The position numbers were made by a program, and so were the translations under genes. 32,607 nucleotides of DNA from assembly GCA_945935925.1 (NCBI GenBank), contig CAMERU010000006.1, forward strand, positions 1 through 32,607. The letters are read 5' to 3'. The notes beneath the pieces were generated by a model. It did not search any database. It saw only the letters and a list, made by a program, of their open reading frames with translations, and was not told the origin of the DNA. Origin of the DNA: an uncultured Clostridia bacterium. Its GTDB lineage: Bacteria; Bacillota; Clostridia; Oscillospirales; Ruminococcaceae. Shown here piece by piece: positions 8,975 to 16,983 of this stretch (position 1 is the stretch's first letter; each line of letters begins with the position of its first letter).

Positions 8975-8990
8975 TGCGGCGTTGCCTTAA
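8975..8990 (-). repeat. Solo end of the 180-bp TTAA element
   Basis: TGCGGCGTTGCCTTAA is identical to the right end of the 12638-12817 copy. Confidence 0.6.
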
Positions 8991-9001
8991 TAATATAGTA
9001 T

Positions 9002-9033
9002 TGCCGCGTGCCGTAACGGTGCGCGGCATTTGT
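9002..9033 (+). terminator. Terminator-like hairpin after the vWA gene
   Basis: GCCGCGTGCCG-TAA-CGGTGCGCGGC (two G-U wobbles) followed by ATTTGTATTGTTT. Confidence 0.65.
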
Positions 9034-9091
9034 ATTGTTTCGCATTGTGTGTGATTATGTGTAATTTCGCGTAAATTTCTCGCAGATAATG

Positions 9092-9271
9092 TTAAGGCAG
9101 CACCGCACAATTACCGGCTAACGCCTTTGCCGCACGCTTGCTTGCATATTTTCCGTCATATCGCACAAAAACGCCTTGACGGGCGTCAGCCCGCCTGCGT
9201 CGTTTTTGTACAATCTGACGAAAAATCTGACTGCGCAATCGTACGACAATAATTATGCGGTGTTGCCTTAA
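9092..9271. repeat. 180-bp TTAA-bounded palindromic MITE-like element, copy 1
   Basis: Begins TTAAGGCAGCACCGCACAATTA and ends TAATTATGCGGTGTTGCCTTAA. Same length as copy 2, with about 12 mismatches by hand alignment. Confidence 0.85.
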
Positions 9272-9434
9272 AAAACCGTATCCTTGGAGTAAAAAAGCTT
9301 TTGGGGTATCGTCAGGCTTGAAATTGTTGAAAATGTTTTGTTGATAGTGCACAGTTTCAACATATCACTTTTGGATTTTATTTTGTGAATAAGCAGAATT
9401 TCGCTCCTAAAATCAATAAATTTTGATTTTGCGG

Positions 9435-9463
9435 TTGACGTAAAAGATTTTTTTGGATATACT
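9435..9463 (+). promoter_or_regulatory. HPr promoter TTGACG-N17-TATACT
   Basis: Hexamers at 9435-9440 and 9458-9463. The inverted repeat AAAATCA/TGATTTT (9409-9430) lies just upstream. Confidence 0.65.
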
Positions 9464-9648
9464 AATATCAAGAGATAAACAGAAAATGTTTACTCCTTAT
9501 ACAGATAACAGACAACAAACAGACGATGTGTTAAACAGAAGAAAAGACACAGCTGCGGGATATAAAGCCCGGCACAGATCCGTCCGGCGGACGCCGGTGT
9601 TATCAAACGAGCAAAACATTATAAGTATATTAATGGAGGTTATGAACT

Positions 9649-9912
9649 ATGTGCATGAAAGACATTGAAGTGAAAAATCAGGTAGGTTTACACGCAAGAC
9701 CCGCTACATTCTTCATCCAGAAGGCTAACGAGTACAAGTCTTCTATCTGGGTAGAGAAGGAAGAGCGCAGAGTTAACGCTAAGTCTCTGCTCGGTATCCT
9801 CTCCCTCGGCATTGTTGGCGGCGCAAAGATCCGCATCATCGCTGACGGCTCCGATGAGCAGCTGGCTGTTGACGGCCTTGTAAAGCTGGTTGAGAGCGGT
9901 TTCGCTGAGTAA
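9649..9912 (+). CDS. ptsH: HPr family phosphocarrier protein
   Basis: VGLHARPATFF active-site His; NAKSLLGILSLG regulatory-Ser region; GGAGG RBS. Confidence 0.9.
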   Translation: MCMKDIEVKNQVGLHARPATFFIQKANEYKSSIWVEKEERRVNAKSLLGILSLGIVGGAKIRIIADGSDEQLAVDGLVKLVESGFAE

Positions 9913-9979
9913 TTTCGGATCGATAAAGACGGCGGATATCCGTTGAGATCATACTGCCGCAGAATAATATGGATTTTCG

Positions 9980-10017
9980 GGCAGAAACGTGCTGTTTCTG
10001 CCTTTCTTGTTTTTACG
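9980..10017 (+). terminator. Intrinsic terminator after HPr
   Basis: GGCAGAAAC-GTGCT-GTTTCTGCC followed by TTTCTTGTTTTT. Confidence 0.85.
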
Positions 10018-10029
10018 GAGATGTATAAA

Positions 10030-10710
10030 ATGAAAGCATTGGTCATTTCCCTTGCCGCGGCTCTTGCGCTTTTGTTTTCGGGCTGTACCGCAGCAATTCC
10101 CGATGGCTATAACGCGGTTAAGTCCGCCAAGGAAAAATACGAAGCCCTCGACAGCGCGCGCGTCGTTATGGAGGACATCTCGACGGGCGAACAGCTTATG
10201 GAGTTCTCGTTTTATATCAACGGTAAGGACGAGATGGTGCTGAGCTACTCGGGCGGCGGAGAGTACGCTTACAGCGACGGCGCGGAGTTCTTCTACAAAA
10301 CGGCTGACGCGGAGGAATGGGAGATAATCGGTCCGGGCGACGAGGGGTATATTTACAACATCTACAACCGCGAATACCGCTATCCCTATGCCCGCGGGAG
10401 CATTTTCTTCCTCGACGGGACGTCGGTCGAAAGCGCGGCAGTCATCGGCGGGCAGGACGGGCCGCTGACGGTGACGTATGTGTATGACCCCGAAAGGCTC
10501 AACGCAAACGCCGCGTCTGTCCTCGAAAACGTGAGCAGCTTTTCCTCGCTGACCGTTACATACAGCATTGACGCCGAGGGATATATCACCGAATTTACCG
10601 AAAAGGGCAGAGTGACCGACAGCGAGGGCGCGGAAAGCGACGTTGATATCCGCATTTCGGTTTACGATATCAACAGCATAACCGATATTCCCCGCCCCGA
10701 GATAGAGTGA
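10030..10710 (+). CDS. Uncharacterised lipoprotein
   Basis: MKALVISLAAALALLFSGC lipobox; CGGAG RBS. Confidence 0.75.
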   Translation: MKALVISLAAALALLFSGCTAAIPDGYNAVKSAKEKYEALDSARVVMEDISTGEQLMEFSFYINGKDEMVLSYSGGGEYAYSDGAEFFYKTADAEEWEIIGPGDEGYIYNIYNREYRYPYARGSIFFLDGTSVESAAVIGGQDGPLTVTYVYDPERLNANAASVLENVSSFSSLTVTYSIDAEGYITEFTEKGRVTDSEGAESDVDIRISVYDINSITDIPRPEIE

Positions 10711-10764
10711 TTTAACACATATTTCCCCTTTTTGTGATAAAAAACTGAAAATATCACATAAATT

Positions 10765-10815
10765 ATTACAAAACGGTTACAAAAGGTTGCAAAATGATTA
10801 CATATATGATATAAT
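10765..10815 (+). promoter_or_regulatory. M23 hydrolase promoter with four WalR-like half-sites
   Basis: TTGCAA-N17-TATAAT (10787-10792 / 10810-10815). The reverse strand reads TGTAAT-N5-TGCAAC-N4-TGTAAC-N5-TGTAAT across 10765-10802. Confidence 0.65.
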
Positions 10816-10868
10816 GACAACAGTAATTTAAAACAGCACAGTATAATTTTAGCTTCACAGGAGAAAAT

Positions 10869-12641
10869 ATGGTTTCCGAAAAAGAAAGGATATTGTCCCC
10901 GCAGGGCAATTCACATAACAGCAACAGCGAGAGCCTTTTCGACAGGATAAGCGATCTCGGTATGTACTTCTTTATTACGCTTATGACGGCGGCAGGATTT
11001 GTCGGCGGGCTTTTTGTGCGCCTTTTCACCATGGCGGGAGGTCTGCTTGCAAGGCTCGGCAGGCGCATTGCGAAGCTGTTCGGGCGGTACGGCGCGATAC
11101 TTGCTCGGCCTTTTATAAGGTACTTTAAGGCGATAAGAATGGGCGCAAAGGAGATCTCGGGCGCGGCGCGGGAGAAAGGCGTGCCCGGCGGCATGGCGGC
11201 TTTTTTCCGTGTTTTCGGGAGGATAGTTTTCGGAAAGCGCGGTCTTGCGGTAACGGTCTGCAATTACGCGCTGCCGATAGTCAGCTGCGTTTTCCTGTTT
11301 AATATAGTAAGCTACGCTAACTCCATGACCTACGCGCTGAAGCTCACGGTAAACGGCGATCTTATCGGCTATATTAACGACGAAACGGTTTTCACCTCGG
11401 CGGAGAAGATCGTTCAGCAGAGAATAAACTACATGGACAGCAATACGGAGGTCGTTACCTTCGAGCCCTCATACGAGCTTGAAATGGTGGGCTACGGCTC
11501 GACGCTCACGCAGTATCAGCTTGCGGATAAGCTGCTGTCCTCGCTTGACACACAGATAGAGCAGGGCTACGGAATGTACATAGGAAACTCGTTCTACGGC
11601 TGCCTTTCGGATATAACAAGGGTAGAGGAAACGCTGGAGTCGCTGCTTGACGTTTACAGAACGGGTGACCCGAGCGAAACCGTTCAGTTTGAAACGCCGA
11701 TAACCTTCGAGCCGGGACTTTACCTCACCGAAAGCTTTGTCAGCGAGCGCTCCATAATAAATCAGATAACCTCGAAAAACAAGGTCGCGGCGTATTACAC
11801 CGCAGTCGAGGGCGATTCCCCGATAGGGATATGCACTAAGCTTGACATGACCTACGAGGAGCTTGCGGCGCTGAACCCCGGTTTTTCCGAGGAAACGGCA
11901 ATATTTGTCGGCGACAAGTTCCTTATAAATCAGGAGGAGCCTTTCCTTTCGGTATCCGTTACAAGGCTTGAAAAATACGAGGAGTACACCCCGTTTGAAA
12001 CCGTCTACTACGACGACAACACCCGCTACACGGGCGCGTCGGTGATCACGCAGAACGGCGAAAAGGGTGTCGACGCGGTGACCGCGAACGTTTCCTATGT
12101 AAACGGCGTCGAGGTGCGCAGGAAGATCCTGTCGAGGGTGACGGTAAAGGAGCCCGTTGAGCAGATGATAGCGCTCGGCACGAAGGAGCGCCCCATCGGC
12201 GCGGTGGTTCAGCAGAACGTTGAAGCGGGGCTGATGTACTGGCCTGTCGGCGGCTACGACGGCGGCGCGATAAGCGAAACGATGTACGGCTACGGCGGCT
12301 ATTACGGCCACAGCGGCGTTGATATAGCGGCGCCCTACGGAACGCCGATAATCGCGGCGGAGTCGGGCACGGTCGTTCTGTCGCAGTGGTACTACGGCTA
12401 CGGCTACTGCATTATGATACAGCACGCAAGCGGCTTAAAGACCGTTTACGGGCACTGCAGCGCGCTTCATGTAAAGGTGGGCGAATATGTAACGCAGGGT
12501 CAGGTCATTGCCGACGTCGGCGCGACGGGTCAGGCGACGGGCAATCATCTCCATTTTGAGGTGAGAGTAAACAACAACCCCGTATATCCGCTGTCCTATC
12601 TCCCGTGGCACAAGCGTCAGCCGGGCTGTGTTGAGTATTAA
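10869..12641 (+). CDS. Membrane-anchored M23 peptidase with LysM-like and G5 domains
   Basis: G5-like EKYEEYTPFETVYYDDNTRYTG...; M23 motifs GHSGVDIAAPYGTPI and GNHLHFEV. Confidence 0.9.
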   Translation: MVSEKERILSPQGNSHNSNSESLFDRISDLGMYFFITLMTAAGFVGGLFVRLFTMAGGLLARLGRRIAKLFGRYGAILARPFIRYFKAIRMGAKEISGAAREKGVPGGMAAFFRVFGRIVFGKRGLAVTVCNYALPIVSCVFLFNIVSYANSMTYALKLTVNGDLIGYINDETVFTSAEKIVQQRINYMDSNTEVVTFEPSYELEMVGYGSTLTQYQLADKLLSSLDTQIEQGYGMYIGNSFYGCLSDITRVEETLESLLDVYRTGDPSETVQFETPITFEPGLYLTESFVSERSIINQITSKNKVAAYYTAVEGDSPIGICTKLDMTYEELAALNPGFSEETAIFVGDKFLINQEEPFLSVSVTRLEKYEEYTPFETVYYDDNTRYTGASVITQNGEKGVDAVTANVSYVNGVEVRRKILSRVTVKEPVEQMIALGTKERPIGAVVQQNVEAGLMYWPVGGYDGGAISETMYGYGGYYGHSGVDIAAPYGTPIIAAESGTVVLSQWYYGYGYCIMIQHASGLKTVYGHCSALHVKVGEYVTQGQVIADVGATGQATGNHLHFEVRVNNNPVYPLSYLPWHKRQPGCVEY

Positions 12642-12817
12642 GGCAACACCGCACAATTAACGGCTAACGCCTTTTCCGTCCGCTTGCTTGCATCTTTTCC
12701 GTCATATCGCACAAAATCGACTTGACGGGCGTCAGCCCGCCTGCGTCGCTTTTGTACAATCTGACGAAAAATCTGACTGCGCAATCGAACGAAAATAATT
12801 ATGCGGCGTTGCCTTAA
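12638..12817. repeat. 180-bp TTAA-bounded palindromic MITE-like element, copy 2
   Basis: Starts TTAAGGCAACACCGCACAATTA and ends TAATTATGCGGCGTTGCCTTAA. The stop codon TAA of the M23 gene lies inside the left TTAA. Confidence 0.87.
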
Positions 12818-12822
12818 GTCAT

Positions 12823-12853
12823 ATCCGCGCTCGGAAACGGGCGCGGATTTTTC
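12823..12853 (+). terminator. Intrinsic terminator downstream of the element
   Basis: ATCCGCGC-TCGGAAACGG-GCGCGGAT followed by TTTTCTG. Confidence 0.8.
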
Positions 12854-12861
12854 TGTTTATA

Positions 12862-12890
12862 TTGACGAATGGGGATAAATAGGGTATAAT
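12862..12890 (+). promoter_or_regulatory. Promoter TTGACG-N17-TATAAT for the GT2 gene
   Basis: Hexamers at 12862-12867 and 12885-12890. Confidence 0.7.
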
Positions 12891-12933
12891 AATAGCATAT
12901 CCTACAAAACGGTCACAGGAAAGGCGGCTTTTC

Positions 12934-13917
12934 ATGGCACCAAGGCTAATTATCGTTATTCCGTGTTACAACGAGCAGGAAGTGCTCCCGATAACCTCGG
13001 AGCTGTTCCTCAATAAAATATTACAGCTTTCCTCCGAGGGCAAGATATCGGAGGACAGCCGCGTTATGTTTGTCAACGACGGCAGCAGGGACAGAACATG
13101 GGAGATAATCTGTTCCCTTGCCGAAAAGGACGAGCACTTCATCGGCATATCGCAGTCGCGCAACCGCGGGCATCAGAACGCCGTTCTCGCGGGGCTTATG
13201 GAGGCAAAGGACAACTGCGACATCACAATAAGCATTGACTGCGACGGGCAGGACGACATAAATGCGATGGACAAGATGGTGGACGAATATCTCGGGGGCT
13301 GCGAGGTGGTATATGGTGTGCGGTCGAAGCGTGACACGGACACGTTCTTCAAGCGGTTCACCGCCGAAAGCTTTTACAAGCTGATGAACGCCATGGGCGC
13401 GGAGGTGGTCTTTAACCACGCGGACTACCGCCTTATCAGCAACCGCGTTCTGCGCGAGCTTGCGAATTTTAAGGAGGTCAACATTTTCCTGCGCGGAATG
13501 GTGCCGCTTGTCGGCTTCAAGAGCACCAGCGTAAGCTATGAGCGGCATGAGCGCATTGCGGGTAAGAGCCACTACCCCCTCGGGAAAATGCTCGCGCTCG
13601 CGTTCGACGGCATAACCAGCCTTTCTGTCAAGCCGATAAGGATAATCACGGGCTTCGGCATATTTGTCGCAGTGCTGAGCTTTCTCGGAATAATATGGGC
13701 GATCGTCATGGCAATTCTCGGGCAGACGATATCGGGCTGGGCTTCCACGATATGCATAATCTGCTTTGTGAGCGGCATTCAGCTTATTTCCGTAGGCGTT
13801 ATCGGCGAATATATCGGCAAGATATACATGGAGGTAAAGCACCGCCCGCGGTATATAATCAGCGAGAGGACAAAGGGCGCCGAATTTGACGCCAAAAGCT
13901 CCGATAACGACGAATAA
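12934..13917 (+). CDS. Glycosyltransferase family 2 (DPM1/GtrB-like) with C-terminal membrane helices
   Basis: IVIPCYNEQEVLP, FVNDGSRDRTW, SIDCDGQDD; two hydrophobic C-terminal helices. Confidence 0.9.
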   Translation: MAPRLIIVIPCYNEQEVLPITSELFLNKILQLSSEGKISEDSRVMFVNDGSRDRTWEIICSLAEKDEHFIGISQSRNRGHQNAVLAGLMEAKDNCDITISIDCDGQDDINAMDKMVDEYLGGCEVVYGVRSKRDTDTFFKRFTAESFYKLMNAMGAEVVFNHADYRLISNRVLRELANFKEVNIFLRGMVPLVGFKSTSVSYERHERIAGKSHYPLGKMLALAFDGITSLSVKPIRIITGFGIFVAVLSFLGIIWAIVMAILGQTISGWASTICIICFVSGIQLISVGVIGEYIGKIYMEVKHRPRYIISERTKGAEFDAKSSDNDE

Positions 13918-13922
13918 ATTTA

Positions 13923-13948
13923 CCCCGCGCAGTAAATTTTGCGCGGGG
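13923..13948. terminator. Bidirectional terminator between the convergent GT2 and deacetylase genes
   Basis: CCCCGCGCA...TGCGCGGGG stem with flanking T/A-rich sequence. Confidence 0.75.
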
Positions 13949-13953
13949 CTCGT

Positions 13954-15108
13954 TTATTTAACGGGCGGTTCCGCTGTATCGGTCGTTTCCGTTGTATCGG
14001 CGGTTTCCGCGGTTTCAAATGTTTCGTTCGTATCTGCCGTATCGGCTGTTTCGGTCGTATCTGCCGTATCGGCTGTTTCCGAGGTGTTATCGGCAGTTTC
14101 CGCTGCCGTCGTTTCGGTGGACGCGTCGCCCGCCGATACGGGGACGGCGTCGGTCAGCTGTGCAATTACCGCCTGTACCTCGTCGGGGATATTGCCGCCC
14201 TTGAGCGACGCTGCCGCAGCGAGCGCCTGTTCCTCGGTAAAGCCCGCGGCGGCAAGCTTGTCGGCATTCTGCGAGATAACGGCGCGGATATCTTCCTCGG
14301 ACATATCTGCAATGTCGGAAACGTCCGAGATGTCAAGGCTGCTCTGCACTATCGGCGACTGCTCGCCGTTGGCGTCGATGGTGTAGTTGTCGCTGTAAAT
14401 AAGCTCACTCACGGGGACGAACTCGAACCCGCGCGATTTAAGCTCCGTCAGTATCTGCGGGAGCGCCTCGGTCGTGTTTTCCAAGTCGTTGTGGAAAAGC
14501 AGGATAGACCCCGATTTCGTTTTGTCAAGTATGCGGGTCTTGATCTCGTCGGGGGTGGGATCCTTCCAGTCGATGCTGTCAACATCCCACTGAATGACCT
14601 TCAAGCCCATACCCTCGACGGTGGTGAGCATGGAGTCGTCGTACTCGCCGTAGGGCGCGCGGTAGAGGGTCGGTTCTTCGCCGGTTATTGCGGTTATCTT
14701 GCGGCTTGCCTCGCGGGTGTCGTTGATGAGGTCGTTTACGTTTATTCCCTTGACGTGCGGGTGTTGGTCGGAGTGGTTCTGTATCTCGTGACCTGCGTCG
14801 AAGAACATTCGAACGTCGTCGGGATACCTGTCGCACCAGTCGCCCGTCACAAAGAATGTCGCGCGGGCGTTGTTTTCGCCGAGAATGTCGATAAGTTCTC
14901 CGGTGTTGCTGTTTTCCCATGCTACGTCAAAGGTCAGCGCTATCTTGTTGTCGCCGCGCTCGACGCGGTATATCGGGAGCCTGTGCTCCTCCGCGTGCGT
15001 GCCGACGGACGTTACTATCGCCGTGACGGCTACCGCGGCTGTTGCTGCCGCAAGAGAAGCAATGGCAGCTATCCTCTTTATTTTCTTTTTCGTGAATGAA
15101 ATTCTCAT
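13954..15108 (-). CDS. Polysaccharide deacetylase family protein with a C-terminal T-x-[D/E] repeat tail
   Basis: KIALTFDVAWENSNTGELIDIL, RATFFVTGDW, HEIQNHSDQHPH, LYRAPYGEYDD; GGAGG RBS before ATG at 15108. Confidence 0.88.
   Translation of the reverse strand: MRISFTKKKIKRIAAIASLAAATAAVAVTAIVTSVGTHAEEHRLPIYRVERGDNKIALTFDVAWENSNTGELIDILGENNARATFFVTGDWCDRYPDDVRMFFDAGHEIQNHSDQHPHVKGINVNDLINDTREASRKITAITGEEPTLYRAPYGEYDDSMLTTVEGMGLKVIQWDVDSIDWKDPTPDEIKTRILDKTKSGSILLFHNDLENTTEALPQILTELKSRGFEFVPVSELIYSDNYTIDANGEQSPIVQSSLDISDVSDIADMSEEDIRAVISQNADKLAAAGFTEEQALAAAASLKGGNIPDEVQAVIAQLTDAVPVSAGDASTETTAAETADNTSETADTADTTETADTADTNETFETAETADTTETTDTAEPPVK
13966..14110 (-). repeat. Tandem 9-nt-period repeat encoding a tripeptide T-x-[D/E] tail
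   Basis: Repeated GATACGGCA-like units; a 27-bp block (tcgtatctgccgtatcggctgtttcgg-like) occurs twice in tandem around 14030-14085. Confidence 0.75.
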
Positions 15109-15273
15109 GTTCGTTACCTCCGTATCGATGAACAGCGTGTTATGTTCCTGTACGGGAACTATATTCCGCCCGCAGGACAAATATGACAAGCAGACCTTAT
15201 TTCATGTGCGGATCTTTTGCCTGCGGGAAAGATTTTCATTGACACGACCGAAAATATGTGCTGTAATGAATAA

Positions 15274-15363
15274 AGCAGAACAAAAGGCGGCAAGGAATAA
15301 ATAAAGCCATAAACAAAATAAGCCTGTCGCACGAGAAGCAGGCGGCGGGCTTTTAATCTTTTT
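15274..15363 (+). ncRNA. Candidate orphan small RNA (~90 nt)
   Basis: TTGACA (15239-15244)-N17-TGTAAT (15262-15267) promoter; 11-bp stem AAGCCTGTCGC/GCGGCGGGCTT (15320-15352) followed by TTAATCTTTTT; no coding gene on this strand. Confidence 0.45.
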
Positions 15364-15410
15364 GCGGTAACACACGTTTTTTGACCATACACGAAGTCGG
15401 CAGAAAACAG

Positions 15411-15439
15411 AAAAAAATCCCCCGGATATGCTCCGGGGG
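15411..15439 (-). terminator. Intrinsic terminator after the APH-like kinase gene
   Basis: Minus strand CCCCCGGA-gcata-TCCGGGGG followed by a T run. A further 9-bp inverted repeat GCGCATATG/CATATGCGC lies at 15446-15475. Confidence 0.8.
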
Positions 15440-15533
15440 GGGAATGCGCATATGCAGACAACAAGACATATGCGCGTATATTAAAGGAGAAGAACTAATC
15501 AAAAGAAGAAGGAGTGTTCATGAATGAGGGATA

Positions 15534-16289
15534 TCACTGATAATCGGCGATATCTATCCATGTCAGGAGAAGCTCGCGCTCCTCGGGACGCTTGAATTTG
15601 AGCTGAGCCGCCGCAACGATAGGCAGCCAGTCCTGAACATAATTCACGGCTGTGCCGGTCTTTGCGCAGTAGATCTTGAGGTACTTTTCAGCCCACTCGG
15701 TGTGGTGGCTGAGGCAGAGCTTGAGATAGGTCTTTGCGATATCCGCAGAGGCGTTGCCCTGCTTTGCCTTGAGCCAGTCTACTATGAAAACGCCCTCGTC
15801 GTTGATGATGATGTTTTCGGGGCCGAAGTCGCCGTGGCAGAGCTTAACGTGCTTGGGCATGGAAGCCAGCCTTGTCAGAAGCTCGTATTTCTTCACGTCG
15901 TCAACCATGTCGAGCCCTTCTATGGAGCGCTTGAGGTAATCCTTGAGCTTGCTTATTTTGGCGGAGCGAAGGTCGTTTATCTCGATCTGGAGATCCGCCA
16001 TCTGCGCGAGGTAGTCGTCTGCCTTGCCGGGATTTTCGTCCATAAGCTGCTTCATGGTCTTGCCCCTGATGTATTTATAAACGATCGCCCATTTGCCGTC
16101 GATCTTTATTATCTCCTCGAAAGCGGGGATACGGGGGAAGCCCGTTTCCTCGACCCGTGTGTGAGTCAGCGCCTCGTAAAGCACGACGCTCTTGGGCTCG
16201 TTCGGGTCCTTGAATACCTTAACGCACTTTTCGCCGCACTCGTAGACCTGAACCTTTTCGCTGTCGGATATCATATTTTTAAGTTCCAT
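15534..16289 (-). CDS. Aminoglycoside phosphotransferase (APH)-family kinase
   Basis: LCHGDFGPENIIINDEGVFIVDW catalytic/metal motifs; GAAAGGA RBS before ATG at 16289. Confidence 0.8.
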   Translation of the reverse strand: MELKNMISDSEKVQVYECGEKCVKVFKDPNEPKSVVLYEALTHTRVEETGFPRIPAFEEIIKIDGKWAIVYKYIRGKTMKQLMDENPGKADDYLAQMADLQIEINDLRSAKISKLKDYLKRSIEGLDMVDDVKKYELLTRLASMPKHVKLCHGDFGPENIIINDEGVFIVDWLKAKQGNASADIAKTYLKLCLSHHTEWAEKYLKIYCAKTGTAVNYVQDWLPIVAAAQLKFKRPEERELLLTWIDIADYQ

Positions 16290-16367
16290 GGTGAAATGTC
16301 CTTTCATTTATGTGTTCGTCCGTTTTGCGGACTGCCGTTATTCCGGTTGGTTTTTCTTTCTGATGTC

Positions 16368-16396
16368 ATTATAGCACTTTTCATATTGCTTGTAAA
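16368..16396 (-). promoter_or_regulatory. Promoter TTTACA-N17-TATAAT for the APH-like gene
   Basis: Minus-strand hexamers at 16391-16396 and 16368-16373. Confidence 0.75.
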
Positions 16397-16551
16397 GGGC
16401 TTTTTATCAAATTTGAATAACTTGCAGCATTTCAAAGTTATAATTTTGTGCAATATTACTCAATAATATGTAAAAAAATTATTACATGACATTTTGGCGG
16501 TGTTGTTCCCGAAAAAAGAAAAATATTCTTTTAAAAAATATCAAAAAACTA

Positions 16552-16580
16552 TTTACAAATCGGATACGATGTGTTATAAT
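16552..16580 (+). promoter_or_regulatory. rpsO promoter TTTACA-N17-TATAAT
   Basis: Hexamers at 16552-16557 and 16575-16580, ~120 nt upstream of rpsO. Confidence 0.8.
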
Positions 16581-16586
16581 AATCAT

Positions 16587-16703
16587 GTTATGCAGTCGCA
16601 TAATCAGGCTTTCCGATTTCCCGGACTGCGGATCTCGCTCCGACAGGAGAAACACCATATCCCTTTTCTGTGATTTCGGATAATATTTTCAAGAGGTGTA
16701 ATT
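16587..16703 (+). promoter_or_regulatory. Structured rpsO 5' leader, possible S15 autoregulatory element
   Basis: Hairpins TTATGC-AGTC-GCATAA (16588-16603) and CTCC-GACA-GGAG within a ~117-nt leader. Confidence 0.4.
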
Positions 16704-16970
16704 ATGTTAAGAAAAGAAGAAAAAACAGCAGTTATCGAGGCTAACCGCCTGCACACAAACGACACCGGTTCGCCCGAGGTTCAGATCGCTATCCTCACAA
16801 AGAGAATAAACGAGCTGACCGAGCACATCAAGGTTCACCAGAAGGATCACCACTCCAGACGCGGCCTGCTCAAGATGGTAGGTCACAGAAGAAACCTTCT
16901 CAACTACCTGCAGAAGAAGGATATTGAGCGTTACCGTGCGATCATCGCCAAGCTGGGTATCCGCAAGTAA
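16704..16970 (+). CDS. rpsO: 30S ribosomal protein S15
   Basis: 88 aa; [51 protein letters not shown]. Confidence 0.98.
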   Translation: MLRKEEKTAVIEANRLHTNDTGSPEVQIAILTKRINELTEHIKVHQKDHHSRRGLLKMVGHRRNLLNYLQKKDIERYRAIIAKLGIRK

Positions 16971-16983
16971 TCCAATCGGACTT

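Noticed and set aside
9092-9352. 86-aa minus-strand ORF across the 180-bp element
   Set aside because: Lies over the repeat with no RBS or domain; the palindromic non-coding explanation is better.
11469-12425. 318-aa minus-strand ORF inside the M23 gene
   Set aside because: Antisense shadow of a well-supported domain protein; no plausible RBS or domain.
12435-12656. 73-aa minus-strand ORF beginning in the element end
   Set aside because: Antisense to the M23 catalytic domain; no supporting motif.
13939-15099. 386-aa plus-strand ORF antisense to the polysaccharide deacetylase
   Set aside because: Starts in the terminator; its FRCIGRFRCIGG repeats are just the opposite reading of the T-x-[D/E] repeat.
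15446-15475. GCGCATATG/CATATGCGC inverted repeat as a separate element or operator
   Set aside because: Sits next to the terminator of the APH-like gene and is short; more likely an accessory hairpin in the 3' region.
15534-16289. APH-like kinase as an antibiotic-resistance gene
   Set aside because: Only generic HGDxxxxN/DW motifs are visible; APH-family kinases include choline/homoserine-type and other substrates. No resistance claim is supported.
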